Assembly: GCA_001606155.1 (NCBI GenBank)
Contig: LODT01000039.1
Span: 248,001 to 312,000 of the forward strand
Length of the DNA stretch: 64,000 nucleotides
Direction: 5' to 3'
Source of the DNA: Tieghemostelium lacteum
Taxonomy: Eukaryota > Evosea > Eumycetozoa > Dictyosteliales > Raperosteliaceae
Below the pieces are notes generated by a model, which saw only the letters and a program-made list of their open reading frames with translations, had not been told where the DNA came from and ran no database searches. Within the stretch, counting starts at the first letter, position 1. Each line of letters starts with the position of its first letter. Below, piece after piece: positions 1 through 11,671 of the stretch. Both the position numbers and the translations under genes were made by a program.

Positions 1-2
1 CC

Positions 3-3000
3 AATGAAGAGATTATTTATTTAAGAAATAAGATGATATTGTAAGATTTATACAAAAACTAGTTTAGTTTATATTATAATTTTAGCATTTTGATATATTT
101 TTATTAACATTATAAAATATAGCTTTTTAGAACAAATTGTATATTATCAAGGTTCAATTAGAAATGATATTAGTAGTAATTTAGTAACTGGAAAATTAAA
201 TCAATTGTTATTAGATATTAAATCACCACCTTCTAATTCCCTAATTAGTAGAACTAGAAAACCAACAATGATAAGTGGTATAGTACCTGATTATAAATCT
301 ATAACACAAAATAATAATAATAATAATAATAATAATAGTAATAGTGGATGGAAAGTTGCAACACCAACACTTAAAAAAGAATTGTCAGCAAATTCAGTAC
401 AGAATAGTAGTGGATCACCATCAAGTAGTTCACTATTCAACGGACAAGGACAATGTACAATAAGGTTATATATTACTAGAGACATAATTAAGACATTTGT
501 TTGTAAAATACAATCAACAATTGGTGAACTACAAGATAAAATCTATCAGAAATTCACTAAGATTATAATACTATCGGAGAACCCAAGTAGCCAAATTGAA
601 GAGATAACAATAGATGAAATGAAATCACGATATATAATTAAAATTCGTGGTTTGGAAATCTATTTAATCAACCCCAGTCAATTACTGTCATCTATTGATT
701 TTATAAATACAAAATCACGTAGACAAAAGAAAATTGATTTATTGTTACTACCAGCATCTGGAAACTCCCCTACTAGAATTAATAATAATGATATGTACAG
801 GTACTTGAATCTCTCCTATAAATATCAATGTGAACTATTAGAGAATTTTGAAAAACAACAGTTGGTTATAACAACACCTGACCAGAACCAAAATAGAAAA
901 AATAGTGGAAGTGGTAGTGATTTGCAAGTTACTGGAAAATCAAGTAATGGGTCTCTGTTGAACCTCTCTTATAATATCAAGAAAAAGAATTTGAGGATAA
1001 AGATTGGAGGTTTAAAGAACTTTTCTATTGATTTGTTGACTAGTCAAATGAATAACAGTCAGTCTAGTATCTATATAGTATGTCAGGTGTATCAATTTGA
1101 AGGTACAAAAATTGGAGAGGAAATGATTAGTCCAAAGATTCCTATAACTTCTAATCCTTCATGGTTGGCATGGTTAGAGGGTGTTTCATTTGATAAGATA
1201 CCTGGAAATGCTTATTTATACTTTCAAGTCAAGATTAATGACTTTTTGATATGTTGGGGTAAACACAAGCTATGGAACTACAAAAATAGATTGAATTTTG
1301 GATATACAGTGTTACCATTGACAACCTCAATTCCAAATAGTCAGATTACATTATCTTTTGAATTTGAATTCAATGCATCTTCTATAATGTACAAGGAAGA
1401 TATAGAATTCCAACCTAGAGAAAATAATGATGAATCTCAACACGATGACATGGCAGGTGATGATGAAGATGAACTCTCTCATGACGATATCAAAACTGTT
1501 CAATCTCTACTCCAAAGAGACTCACTAAGCAAACTCACTCCACAAGATAAAGAATCTTGCTGGAAATTCAGATACTATATCAAAAACCATTGTAAACCCA
1601 ATTCCATTGCTAAACTCGTCAGATCAGTTCCTTGGGGTGATCCATACTCTACACAAGAATTCTACTATCTACTTCGTCAATGGAACAAGTTGAGTAACCC
1701 TGTCGATGCACTAGAACTTCTCTCTTCAAAATACCAAGACACTCAAGTTAGAAAATTCGCAATTGAAAATCTAAGATCTATGAGTGACCAGGAATTTGAA
1801 ATGTATTTACCACAGATTATACAGTCTATCAAACATGAATCTTATCACCTTTCTCTACTATTTCAGTTTATACTCTCCAGAGCTTTGCTATCTAACTACA
1901 ATCTCGCAGGTAACCCAAGTTCACTCAGCCACTCTCTATTCTGGTTGATTAAGTCTGAATTGGTCTCATCTCAACAACAGAATCAATTAGAGTGGTATGA
2001 AAGATACCAACTCTTACTGGAATGTTATCTACGAGGATGTTCTGAATCTCAACTTTTAGAAATCACCAAAGAATATGAATTGTATCTGAAATTGAAATCC
2101 ATTGCAATAGGTATCAAATCAATACCAGCTGCAAAGAGAAAAGAACATCTATGCTCCTCATTGTCTAATACTAAGATACCGAATAACTTCTTGGTGCCTA
2201 TAAATACTGAGTTTAGGGGAAAGGGTATAGATATAAATTCAGCAAAAGTTAAGGAATCCAAGACTATTCCACTGTTTTTAGGCTTACAGAATCTAGATCC
2301 TTTAGGTGATAACTTGCATGTGATATTCAAAGCTGGAGATGACCTACGACAAGATCAATTGACTCTTCAAATGATTAAACTTATGGATAAACTCTGGCTT
2401 GAAGAGGGTATTGATTTGCAGACTATAAGCTACCAATGTGTAGCAACTGGTCCAAGTGAAGGTGTGATTGAGATTGTTCAAGACAGTATAACAATTGCTG
2501 AGATTCAGAAACTCTCTGGTGGTGTGACAGCAGCATTCAACGAAACTGCTATAAGTACATGGCTAAAACAAGAGAATCCCTCAGATTTTGAGTATTCCAA
2601 TTCCGTTGAGAACTTTATACGTTCTTGTGCTGGATGTTGTGTGTATTCTTATATACTAGGTATAGGTGACAGACATAACGATAACATTATGATTATGAAA
2701 TCAGGTCACTTATTCCACATTGATTTTGGTAGATTTCTAGGTAATGTTCAGACTTGGAAAGGTATTAAAAGAGAACGTGCTCCATTTGTATTTCCAAATA
2801 GTTTTGCACATATTATAGGTGACAACTTCAAGAATTTTGAAGATCTCTGCTGTCGTGCTTACAATATCATTAGAAAACACTCCAATGTATTTATTAATCT
2901 CTTTAGTATGATGATTTCAACTGGAATGCCTGAACTCAATCAAGAAGAAGATATACACTATCTAAAAGATGCATTGGCTCTAGACCTAACACCTGAACAA

Positions 3001-3096
3001 GCATCTGCTAAATTTGTCCAAATGATTTCAGATTCTCTAAAAACTATATCTACTGATCTAAATTTTGCAGTACACATATTAGCTAATCCAAATTAA
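3..3096 (+). CDS. Class I phosphatidylinositol 3-kinase catalytic subunit (5' end outside window)
   Basis: This enzyme phosphorylates PtdIns(4,5)P2 at the plasma membrane and in amoebae acts in chemotaxis and macropinocytosis. The gene enters the window mid-exon (3-40). A GT-AG intron at 41-122 (GTAAGATT ... ATATAG) leads in frame to exon 123-3096, giving 1003 visible residues. In order I see an Asn/Ser-rich segment, a Ras-binding-like region (about 450-780), a C2-like region (about 970-1380), an acidic spacer, the PIK helical domain (about 1480-2050) and the lipid-kinase domain (about 2240-3050). The kinase shows DDLRQDQL near 2338, the catalytic loop GDRHNDN near 2667 and HIDFG near 2719. 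Domain order and motifs fit class I, not Vps34 or PI4K. Dictyostelids have several paralogues (pikA, pikB, pikC and others) and I cannot say which this is. The true start lies upstream of position 1. Confidence 0.93.
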
Positions 3097-3260
3097 TAAA
3101 TAACTTGTTATAATCTTCACACGCAAATACCTAAACTTATTGTTTATTGATTCTGTTCATTATATGATATATAAACTGTTATTGAATTCAAAACATTGTT
3201 GATTTTGGTTGATCAGAAGTTGTTCATTGGTAATATACCATTCAAATTTATGGTTTACTT

Positions 3261-3294
3261 TAGTGTTGTATGTTTGCTTTTATGCACAACACTA
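3261..3294. repeat. Hairpin between convergent 3' ends
   Basis: Perfect 9-bp inverted repeat TAGTGTTGT (3261-3269) and ACAACACTA (3286-3294) around a 16-nt loop. It lies between the stop of the PI3-kinase gene and the stop of the small minus-strand gene that ends at 3312. A role in RNA 3'-end formation is an inference. Confidence 0.5.
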
Positions 3295-3311
3295 ATACTG
3301 ACGTGTTTGAC

Positions 3312-3449
3312 CTATTTGTTATTTGATTTTATAGTTGCAAATACTTTTTTATTCTTATATATCATGTAGGCTAATGGTACTACAACTCCAAATATCATTA
3401 CTATGGAACCTATAATATAAGATATAGTGTCTAATTTATAAGAAGTCAT
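3312..3449 (-). CDS. Small single-pass membrane protein, 45 aa
   Basis: An uninterrupted minus-strand reading frame runs from ATG at 3449 to TAG at 3312. The peptide starts MTSYKLDTISY. A hydrophobic stretch follows at about residues 10-31 (IIGSIVMIFGVVVPLAYMIY), then a basic tail (KNKKVFATIKSNNK). This is the layout of small subunits or assembly factors of mitochondrial or ER membrane complexes. The start codon sits in an A-rich context (caataaATG), usual for dictyostelids. The gene is head-to-head with the HD-domain gene, with 58 bases between the two starts. I do not recognise the family. Short AT-rich ORFs occur by chance, but the well-placed membrane segment, the basic flank and the otherwise unexplained 400-base gap support a real gene. 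Confidence 0.55.
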   Translation of the reverse strand: MTSYKLDTISYIIGSIVMIFGVVVPLAYMIYKNKKVFATIKSNNK

Positions 3450-3507
3450 TTATTGTTTAAATTGTGTGAAATAAAAAAAATTTTCATTTACTTTTCATAA
3501 AAACCAA

Positions 3508-4227
3508 ATGACAACATCGAATAATTTAATAAATAAATCAATTAAATTTGTAAAAGATATTATGAAATCAAATGATGCCAGTCATGATTGGAATCATGTT
3601 GAGAGAGTTTGGAGAATGTCAGTTCAAATAGCTAAAAAAGAGCAATATCAAGGGGATATTGAAATGTTGGAACTGGCTGCCATTTTACATGACGTAAATG
3701 ATCGTAAATACTCTGCAAAGAATGATAATGTAAAAGTATTTTTACAACAAAATGGATATCCAGAGGAAAAGATTGCAACTATTGAGAGAGTAATTGAAGA
3801 AATTAGTTTCTCGAATGAACTTGAAAACCCAGGTAAAGATATTCTTTTGGAATCCAAGATTGTACAGGATAGTGATAGACTAGATGCAATAGGTGCTATG
3901 GGTATTGCCAGAGTATTTAGTTATGGAACATTTGCTAAACGACCTTTATACAGTCTTACCAATTACCCATCTCTAAGTGCATTCACAGAGAGTCAGTTGA
4001 ATTCTACAAAAATGCTAACCAAAGAAGAGTACCAAAAAACCAGTAATCCAACTATAAACCATTTCTATGATAAACTTTTCCATCTAAGTAAAATGATGAA
4101 AACAAAAACTGGTAGAGAACTAGCAGAGAAAAGACACAAGACAATGTACGACTTTGTAAATAGTTTTAATGAGGAACTTGTTGACTGTTTTTCAGATCAA
4201 GAACAAATTAGTAAACATTTAAAATAA
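3508..4227 (+). CDS. HD-domain phosphohydrolase (YedJ-like)
   Basis: A single-exon 239-residue protein with the HD-superfamily metal-binding pattern. HDWNHVERV at residues 26-34 supplies the first histidines, LAAILHDVND at about 56-65 contains the diagnostic His61-Asp62 pair, and QDSDRLDAIGAMG near residue 125 supplies the later Asp. Family members are metal-dependent phosphohydrolases. The closest known layout is the E. coli YedJ / COG1418 group found in bacteria and fungi, and the substrate is unknown. The size matches this group. The absence of introns and the bacterial-type relatives leave room for ancient horizontal acquisition, which only a phylogeny can settle. No targeting signal is visible, so it is probably cytosolic. 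Confidence 0.85.
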   Translation: MTTSNNLINKSIKFVKDIMKSNDASHDWNHVERVWRMSVQIAKKEQYQGDIEMLELAAILHDVNDRKYSAKNDNVKVFLQQNGYPEEKIATIERVIEEISFSNELENPGKDILLESKIVQDSDRLDAIGAMGIARVFSYGTFAKRPLYSLTNYPSLSAFTESQLNSTKMLTKEEYQKTSNPTINHFYDKLFHLSKMMKTKTGRELAEKRHKTMYDFVNSFNEELVDCFSDQEQISKHLK

Positions 4228-4352
4228 TTTAAGATCACCAGATCTGAAAAAGAATTCTTGATTCTGCCCAACCCCTCCACTTATTTTTTTAGATTTTTTT
4301 TTTTTAAATTATTAAAAAAAACTGTTTCGAAGTTTAGCTTAGTAGATAAATT

Positions 4353-6248
4353 ATGAATAAATTATTTGTGTTGCTATTATTTGTATTGCTACAACAGATT
4401 GTATTGGCCAGTAAAAATGGGGTATCACCTAGTAAATTAACAACATTTGTGTGGAGTGCCAGTTGTGGTACAGAGGCTGGTTGTGATATCACCCAGGCTA
4501 ACAGTTGGAATGACACAACTGCCATTGGTAACAGTAGCGAATATATATTTCAAGTTGATGTTTCAGGCCAGGCTGGTATTATTAATTTAATGATTGCAAG
4601 TGCATTCGCACCTGGTCAATTGTATATAAGTGGTACCTCTAATACCACATTAACCATCAACGAGAATACAAATATCGATCAATTGTGTACTTTTGAAAAT
4701 GTACAGGTAAATGCTGATGGTGTTCAATTTGTATTTGGAATGTTGAATACTATGGGTGAGACCATTTTGGTTTTTAAAGGAGACTCTATAGTCTACAGTA
4801 GCGATGTACAGCCACAAAAGAAGAAGTCTACTGATATCAAACCAAAAGCATCACCTACAACACCTGTAATCTCTGTCAATGTAAATTCTACAATGAATTT
4901 CCAAGACTCTGCACAGTTGTTTACCAGTAACATTGAGATATTGGGAACTGTAAACCTAATTAGTCAAACTCTATTACAAGCCTCTATTGTAAACATTCAA
5001 AGTAACTTTTATATCTCACCATCTGCATCGATGGCATGTGACCAACTCACAGTATCTGTAACTGAAGGATCACCAACACTTTTGATTATGGGTAATATGA
5101 CTGTAAACCAACTATTTCAAGTTATGGATCATACACAAATTTCTGTAAACAATTTGAATGTACCTTCAATTTACATTGATTCCACATCTAGTCTAACTAT
5201 TGAAAATGGTACCAGTGAAATATCATCACTTGTAATGCTTGGTAATTTGAATATTGTTGATAGTACCTTTGTTTTAGCATCTCAAAATCAACTGGTACTC
5301 TCACAAAAGGGTCTATTGTCAATAAGTGGAAAATCTGCAGTTACACTCAGCAATGTGGTCCTAACTAACAATCTCCAAATGACAGATAATGCAACACTAT
5401 TTATCGAGAATAATGTCTACTTTATGACCTATTTTTACCTACACGGTATTGTCTATGTAAATGAAGGTGCATCATTATTTGTCACACAGGCTTTGGATGT
5501 TGAAGAATGTATTTTCAATAGCGGTACTGTAGTTCTTCATTCAACTTTAGCATGTTACCAAAACAAATTCCAAAACAGTGTTGCAGGAAGTCAATTGACA
5601 CTGATGGATCAATCTGTAATCTATGCTGTTGAGCTATGGAATTACGGAACTGTACAGGTTGAAAGTCCCTCCGTTTTACATGCAAATTTGTTAAATTACG
5701 GTACCATTACTATTGGAGTTGACAAGAACTTCAAAGTCACTGGATACTGTGATTTCTATGATAACTCATTACTGATGATTCAAGGTATTGGTTACAATAC
5801 TGACTATTCTGCATTTGATGTAACTAATATTATCACTCTAACTGGTGAATTGTATTTCAATATTTCCGATCCACCTACAACCAAAGGAACTTTTACCTAT
5901 TACCTCATTCACTCTGACCTGTACACTGACAATAACTTTACACAAATCACTCCCGACCCATCATTAGATGACTATGGCATCAAATTAACCTATTTAGCAA
6001 CACAAGGTACTCAAGAAGTTACTGATATTGAAATTATATTTAGCAATGGTGTCGTTGAAACCAGTTCAGAAATTGAAGAATCAGAAGAACACAAAGAAAA
6101 AGAAAAGAAAGAACTTTCTATTGCTTTTGGTATCATTGTACCACTAGTTGTTTTGGCCTTAGTTATTGGTGGTCTCTACATTATTGTAAAGAGAAGAAAT
6201 CGTAGAAGCTTTGCATTATACGAAAAAATTGCAGATGGTGATTTATAG
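4353..6248 (+). CDS. Type I transmembrane protein with large beta-rich ectodomain
   Basis: 631 residues in one exon. An N-terminal signal peptide (MNKLFVLLLFVLLQQIVLA) is followed by a Ser/Thr/Asn-rich ectodomain. The ectodomain holds many short alternating hydrophobic segments of the type seen in beta-helix or adhesin-like proteins (recurring patterns such as LNIVDSTF, LSISGKS and VYVNEGASLFV). A Glu/Lys-rich linker (about 568-586) leads to a transmembrane segment at about 589-612 (GIIVPLVVLALVIGG). The short tail is basic and begins KRRNRR. NxS/T sites are frequent, consistent with glycosylation. The architecture recurs in dictyostelid cell-surface proteins without an assigned function, and I cannot name the family. 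Confidence 0.8.
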   Translation: MNKLFVLLLFVLLQQIVLASKNGVSPSKLTTFVWSASCGTEAGCDITQANSWNDTTAIGNSSEYIFQVDVSGQAGIINLMIASAFAPGQLYISGTSNTTLTINENTNIDQLCTFENVQVNADGVQFVFGMLNTMGETILVFKGDSIVYSSDVQPQKKKSTDIKPKASPTTPVISVNVNSTMNFQDSAQLFTSNIEILGTVNLISQTLLQASIVNIQSNFYISPSASMACDQLTVSVTEGSPTLLIMGNMTVNQLFQVMDHTQISVNNLNVPSIYIDSTSSLTIENGTSEISSLVMLGNLNIVDSTFVLASQNQLVLSQKGLLSISGKSAVTLSNVVLTNNLQMTDNATLFIENNVYFMTYFYLHGIVYVNEGASLFVTQALDVEECIFNSGTVVLHSTLACYQNKFQNSVAGSQLTLMDQSVIYAVELWNYGTVQVESPSVLHANLLNYGTITIGVDKNFKVTGYCDFYDNSLLMIQGIGYNTDYSAFDVTNIITLTGELYFNISDPPTTKGTFTYYLIHSDLYTDNNFTQITPDPSLDDYGIKLTYLATQGTQEVTDIEIIFSNGVVETSSEIEESEEHKEKEKKELSIAFGIIVPLVVLALVIGGLYIIVKRRNRRSFALYEKIADGDL

Positions 6249-6417
6249 ATGATTTATCAACAACTAACTTTTTTTTAAATACACAACATTATAAACTATT
6301 AATTCTCCTTTTTAATTTTTAATAATGAAACGTTTGATTTTTTGATTTAGAAAAAAAAAATTTTTTTTCGCTTTTCGGTTTTTTTGATTATCTACCTGTG
6401 GATCCCTTTAAATAATA

Positions 6418-8253
6418 ATGAGTATGTTTATGAATATTCAAATAATTATTTAAATTTAATTAGTTACTAATAATATTTTCTAAATAATAGGCAAAAAATC
6501 ATCATCATCATCAAAAGTTTCAAATGAAACTGAACACCAAATTAAACCAGAAAAAACACCAGTTTTGGATACTAGTAAATGGCCATTATTATTAAAGAAC
6601 TATGACCAATTGTTAGTTAGATCTGGTCACTATACACCAATTCCAAATGGTCACTCACCACTCAAGAGACCAATTGGAGAATATATTAAATATGGTATTA
6701 TTAATCTCGATAAGCCAAGTAACCCATCATCTCACGAAGTTGTAGCTTGGATTAGGGATATTTTAAGAGTAAAGAAAACAGGTCATTCAGGTACATTAGA
6801 TCCAGCCGTAACTGGTTGTTTGATTGTTTGTGTTGAGATTGCAACTCGTTTAGTTAAATCACAACAAGGTGCTGGTAAAGAGTACGTTGGTATTGTTAAA
6901 TTACACTCTGACATTGAGAGTGAATCTCAATTATCAGCAGCTGTAGAGACTCTTCGTGGTGCAGTCTTCCAAAGACCACCACAAAAGTCAGCTGTCAAGA
7001 AACGTTTGAGAGTTCGTACTATTCACCAATCAAAATTGGTCGAATTTGACAAGGAAAAAAATTTGGGTTTGATTTGGGTAGATTGTGAAGCTGGTACCTA
7101 TATTCGTACTCTATGTGTACACATTGGTCTATTGTTGGGTGTTGGTGGTCATATGGCTGAATTGCGTCGTGTCCGTTCAGGTATCATGTCTGAGAAAGAA
7201 GGTCAAGTTACAATGCACGATATCAAGGATGCTCAATATGAATACGATAACAGCAAAGATGAAACCTATTTACGTCGTGTAATTCAACCATTAGAAACCA
7301 TTTTGAAATCATACAAGAGAATCGTTGTTAAAGACTCTGCAATCAATGCCATTTGTTATGGTGCTAAACTCATGATTCCAGGTCTCCTCCGTTACGAACA
7401 AGACATTGAAGCCCAAGAAGAAGTTGTTTTAATCACAACTAAAGGTGAGGCTATTGCTATTGGTATCGCCCAAATGACCACCGCTAACATGGCTACTTGT
7501 GATCACGGTGTTGTTGCAACCATCAAGAGAGTCATCATGGACAGAGATGTATACCCAGCTAAATGGGGTTTGGGTCCAAAGGCCAAAGCCAAGAAACAAA
7601 TGATTGCTGATGGTAAATTAGACAAATTCGGTAAACCAAATGAAAATACTCCATCTGATTGGTCAAATTCCTATGTCTACTACACCACCGTAGCTGAACA
7701 AACTGGTTTGACTACACCTTCCAATGGACATTCTGAATCCATGGCTGTTGACACTCCATCCAAGAAGTCATCTGATGCCATGTCTGTTGACACCCCATCC
7801 AAGAAATCCTCTAAAGACTCTGATGATGAAAAAGAAGAGAAAAAAGAAAAGAAATCCTCAAAGAAATCAAAGGATTCAGATGATGAAAAGAAAGAAAAGA
7901 AATCTTCCAAAAAAGATAAAGAGGAAAAGAAATCCAGTAAAAAATCAAAGGATTCAGATGATGAAAAGGAAGATGATAAGAAATCCAAAAAATCAAGCAA
8001 GAAATCAAAGGACTCTGATGATGAAAAGGAAGATAAAAAAGAAAAGAAATCAAGTAAGAAATCAAGTAAATCAGAAGACAAAGAAGAAAAGAAATCCAGT
8101 AAGAAATCTAGTAAAAAATCAAAAGACTCTGATGATGAAAAAGAAGATAAAAAAGAAAAGAAGAGTAGCAAAGATAAAAAACGTACTGCAGAGGAAGCTG
8201 AAGTAGATTCTGAAGATAAAGATAAAAAGAAAAAGAAATCTTCTAAAAATTAA
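6418..8253 (+). CDS. cbf5: Dyskerin / Cbf5, H/ACA snoRNP pseudouridine synthase
   Basis: Catalytic subunit of H/ACA RNPs, which convert uridine to pseudouridine in rRNA and snRNA in the nucleolus. The first exon is only ATGA (6418-6421). The intron 6422-6490 (GTATGT...AATAG) joins in frame to 6491-8253, giving 588 residues beginning MSKKSSSSK. The dyskerin-like N-terminus ([14 protein letters not shown]) is followed by the TruB catalytic domain with [14 protein letters not shown], where the catalytic Asp is near residue 105. A PUA-type region lies at about 280-370 ([13 protein letters not shown]). From about residue 420 the tail is almost pure Lys/Ser/Asp/Glu, with repeated [14 protein letters not shown] units. 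This is the Cbf5-type nucleolar KKE/D tail but unusually long. Confidence 0.96.
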
Positions 8254-8495
8254 TCACCATCCCTACTACCCTCGGTGAACTTGTTTTAATTTAATACAAC
8301 CCAATAATATTTTTATATATGCACTTTTTATTAATAAATCAATACAATAAAATAAAGACTAAATCTTTTCAACTTGTCAACTTTATATTTTCTTAACTTA
8401 ATTTATATATTTAAATATCAGAATGAATCGTTTGGCATATTCAATTGAATATTGTATTATTTATTTTAAAATTAAAATTCTTTAGTTTTATAATA
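8254..8495. other. Tail-to-tail spacer
   Basis: A 242-base AT-rich spacer between the convergent dyskerin and kinase genes. It presumably carries both 3' UTRs. I see no further feature. Confidence 0.6.
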
Positions 8496-9585
8496 TTAAT
8501 CTGGTATTTTCTCTAAATACTCTAAAATCTCTGCAAATGATGGTCTTTTGGAAGGATCTTGATGCCAGCATAGTTGAATCAATGTTTGTAATGGTTGAGG
8601 CCAGTTTTGTGGAATTGGAGGTCTGAGTCCTTTTGTAGTCACAGCCAATGCCAATTGAACACTATCTAGGCCAGGGTAAGGTAGCTCTTGGGTACCCAGT
8701 TCCCATAAGATAATGGCATAGGCATAAACATCAACCTTGTCAGTATATATTTCACCCATTAAAAGTTCAGGACTCATCCAAATTGGTGAGCCTATACTCT
8801 TTGTCATCTCTGTACTCTTTGACTTTAGTTTACTAAGACCAAAATCACATATTTTTACATTCATATTTTCATCCAAGAGTAAATTCAGTGATTTAATATC
8901 CCTGTGAATGATACCACTCAGATGAAGATAATTCATACCCTGTGCAATTTGAATTGCCAATTTTTTGTATAATGTCATATTCATATTCAATTTACGTGCA
9001 TGTAATGCATCATACAATGAACCACCTTGTAGAAACTCGGTTACAAAACATAGATTAGGAGCTTGTGTGCAAGCTGCCATTAGTAATACAATATTTGGAT
9101 GTCTTAGTCTTGATAGAATTGTAAGCTCCTTTCTAAATTCCTCCAAGATTTGGTTGTTGACATTAGCTTCATTGATTTTTATCTGCTTGATAGCAACTGG
9201 TAAACCTCTCCAAAGACCTTTAAATACAACACCAAATGTTCCCTCTCCAATCTTATTCTGAATCTTTAATTCTGAATAATTAATTTCAAAATCAAAGTTA
9301 TTACTGCTATTATTATTATTTTGAACATTATTACCACTATTTCTTAAACCATTATTATTATTATTTTGTAAATGTTGTAATTGTTGTTGCTGTTGTTGCT
9401 GTAATTGTTGCTGTTGTTGCTGTAATTGTTGTTGAATTTGTTGTTGATGATAGATTTGTGGTGGAGGTGATGGTGAAGGTTGAATATTATTAAATTGTAA
9501 AAATTGATTATTATTGTGTGTTGTTGGCGGACTTGGTGGATGGACAGCCAAAAAGTTATTATTATAATTATTAATATTATTGTTA

Positions 9586-9617
<32 letters not shown>

Positions 9618-10174
9618 GATATTAATATTGTTATTATTATTGTTATAATTATTATTTTTATTGTTATTATTATTATTCAAAAAAGCATTTTCAAATGAAA
9701 AATCTAAATTATTGATATTGTTGTTATAATTGTTATTATTATTGTTATTATTATTATTATTTTGATTTTGATTATTGTTATTAACAAAATCAGCTGAAGT
9801 ATTATGATTTAAAAAGTTATCATAACTGGTTTTAAATATATTATCATTAGTGAATGCATCCAATGCACTATTATTTAAATTATTCTGGTTGTTGAGGATA
9901 TTATTATATACTGATGGAGGAGAAGGAGTGACTTCCAATGATTCTAGTGGTGGTGAATTTTGAAGGTTTTGTAATTGTTCAAATGGTATAATATTCAAAC
10001 CAATGTACTGTACAAACTCATGAAAAGGTAGAGTGGTCAATGGTAGTTTTGATTGATCTGCACCAAACATTGCCAGTTTCTGTGTTTGTATACCACCTGT
10101 TTTATCCTTGTATTGGTTGAAAATATCTATAATATAGCAAGCCATTTGTGGTGTAAACCTTCTCTGTTGTTGTT

Positions 10175-10205
<31 letters not shown>

Positions 10206-10994
10206 TTGTTGTTGTTGTTGTCCACTAGGTGTATTTATAAATGATTTTGTGTATGAAAATGTCTCTATAAGTTGTTTTAGTGTCAATGATAAATTATCTA
10301 CAGCACCACTACCAATAGGTGCATTAGGGTTTAAAAGATTATAAGCCAATAGGAAATGAGTAGTTGGTGCTGATTGGTCTGGATAGATATTTTGAATATA
10401 CTGAATGAGCTGTTGAAAAGTTTTCAGTGTACCTCTACCCTCTTGGTCAATCATATTAAAATTGTGGTAGAGTAAATAAATCTCCTCCCAATTCATATCA
10501 ATAAAGTTACCTAATGAAGGTGTAACATTACTACTATTACTATTATTTTGATTTACATTTCTCTCATTGGCAGCATTCAATGAGAAATCGTCAAAAGATG
10601 CATTTCTCTGGTGTCTAATTAATTTTAATTGTCTATTCTCTAGATGATTTTGATTAAGATTTGGAGATAGACCTGCCATTACATAGGTAGAGTGTTGTTG
10701 CTGTTGTTGTTGTATTAGTTGCTGTTGTTGTTGTTGCTGCAGTTGTTGTTGTTGTTGTTGCTGAAAATAACTAGGACCATTGTTTATAATGATATTAGGT
10801 GAATGTAATATATTATTATTCTTAATGATATGATGTTGTTGGTGGTGTTGCTGTTGGTTTCCATTCATAATCATATTATGAGAGCTATTCTGTTGAAAAT
10901 AACTAACATTACTATGTTGTTGATACTGTTGACCAATAATTGATACGTTTTGCTGGTGCTGCTGTAAGTGGTGATAACCACCAGTTCCTTGCAT
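8496..10994 (-). CDS. TKL-family (Raf-like) protein kinase with Asn/Gln-rich N-terminus
   Basis: 832 residues in one exon, start ATG at 10994. The C-terminal 260 residues are a complete kinase domain: glycine loop IGEGTFGVVFKG (near 580), VAIKQIKI lysine, catalytic HRDIKSLNLLLD (near 694), DFGLSK and a SPE motif in place of APE (WMSPELL). Loop sequences resemble the tyrosine-kinase-like/Raf group, so Ser/Thr or dual specificity is likely. Upstream, FNMIDQEGRGTLKTFQQ (near 180) resembles one EF-hand loop. The rest is low complexity: several Gln tracts, one of 18 consecutive Gln codons encoded near 10160-10220, and long Asn tracts (about 9560-9790). Dictyostelids carry many TKL kinases and I cannot assign an orthologue. 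Confidence 0.93.
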
Positions 10995-11671
10995 TTTGTT
11001 ATTGAGTCTGAGTATTCTCTTTATTTCTGTGTGGTTCTTGTCGATAGTCTTTCTCAGTACTATCTTTTGTTGGTTTCTTCTAAATTTCTAAATTGTGGCT
11101 ATTTGAACTGCAAATAATCCACGCAATTGAGCAATATCGCCAAAGTGATAATAATACAACTGTACTAGTAAAATTATATATTAATATAATTGAAATATAT
11201 ATATATAAAAAATAATCAAAAATTCGATAATCTAGATTGTGATAAAAAAAAAAAAAATAATAAAATTGTTGACAATTTTTCAAATTTTTAGAATCCTCAA
11301 ACTCTCTTTTTTTCGTTGGTGTCTGGTTACAAATTAGTTTGCAATTTGAGATCTCACCTTTCCTATACGGAGTCTTAACTCTGTCTAATTTCTCTATAGC
11401 TATTGAATAAATAAAATAAATGTAAACACTAAATTTTTTAATGTGTGGTTTGATAAATTAAAAAAAAATTAAAAAAAAAAAAAAATAGCAAAAGCTAAAT
11501 TGGGATCCATCGATGAGGTGAGATTTAGACCATTACCAAAGGTGTTGGTGGTAATATTTATTAACCAGTTTTGGTAATTTTTTTTATTGAGAATGTGGTT
11601 TTTGTAGTGGGGTTATGTTTTTTAATAACAACTTAAAAAAAAGTTATGTTTTTTTGAAGTTACACTGTTTA
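10995..11671. other. Spacer and 5' leader of the kinase gene
   Basis: This 677-base stretch lies between the kinase start and the USP14 stop, both on the minus strand. It is AT-rich with long A/T runs and has a pyrimidine/purine-biased patch at 11300-11400. On the minus strand a donor-like GGAAAG|GTGAGA near 11360 and acceptor-like ATTTAG sites near 11090 could frame a 5' UTR intron. I see no convincing coding exon. Confidence 0.35.

Noticed and set aside
3248-3255. TTATGGTT, the same octamer as the ncRNA promoter boxes (minus strand)
   Set aside because: No stem or TCTTACAGCAA motif about 60 nt downstream, so it is probably chance.
7680-8171. 163-codon minus-strand ORF rich in Phe, Ser, Leu and Asp
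   Set aside because: It is the antisense reading of the repetitive Lys/Ser/Asp dyskerin tail, as is the plus-strand ORF 7724-8206 in another frame.
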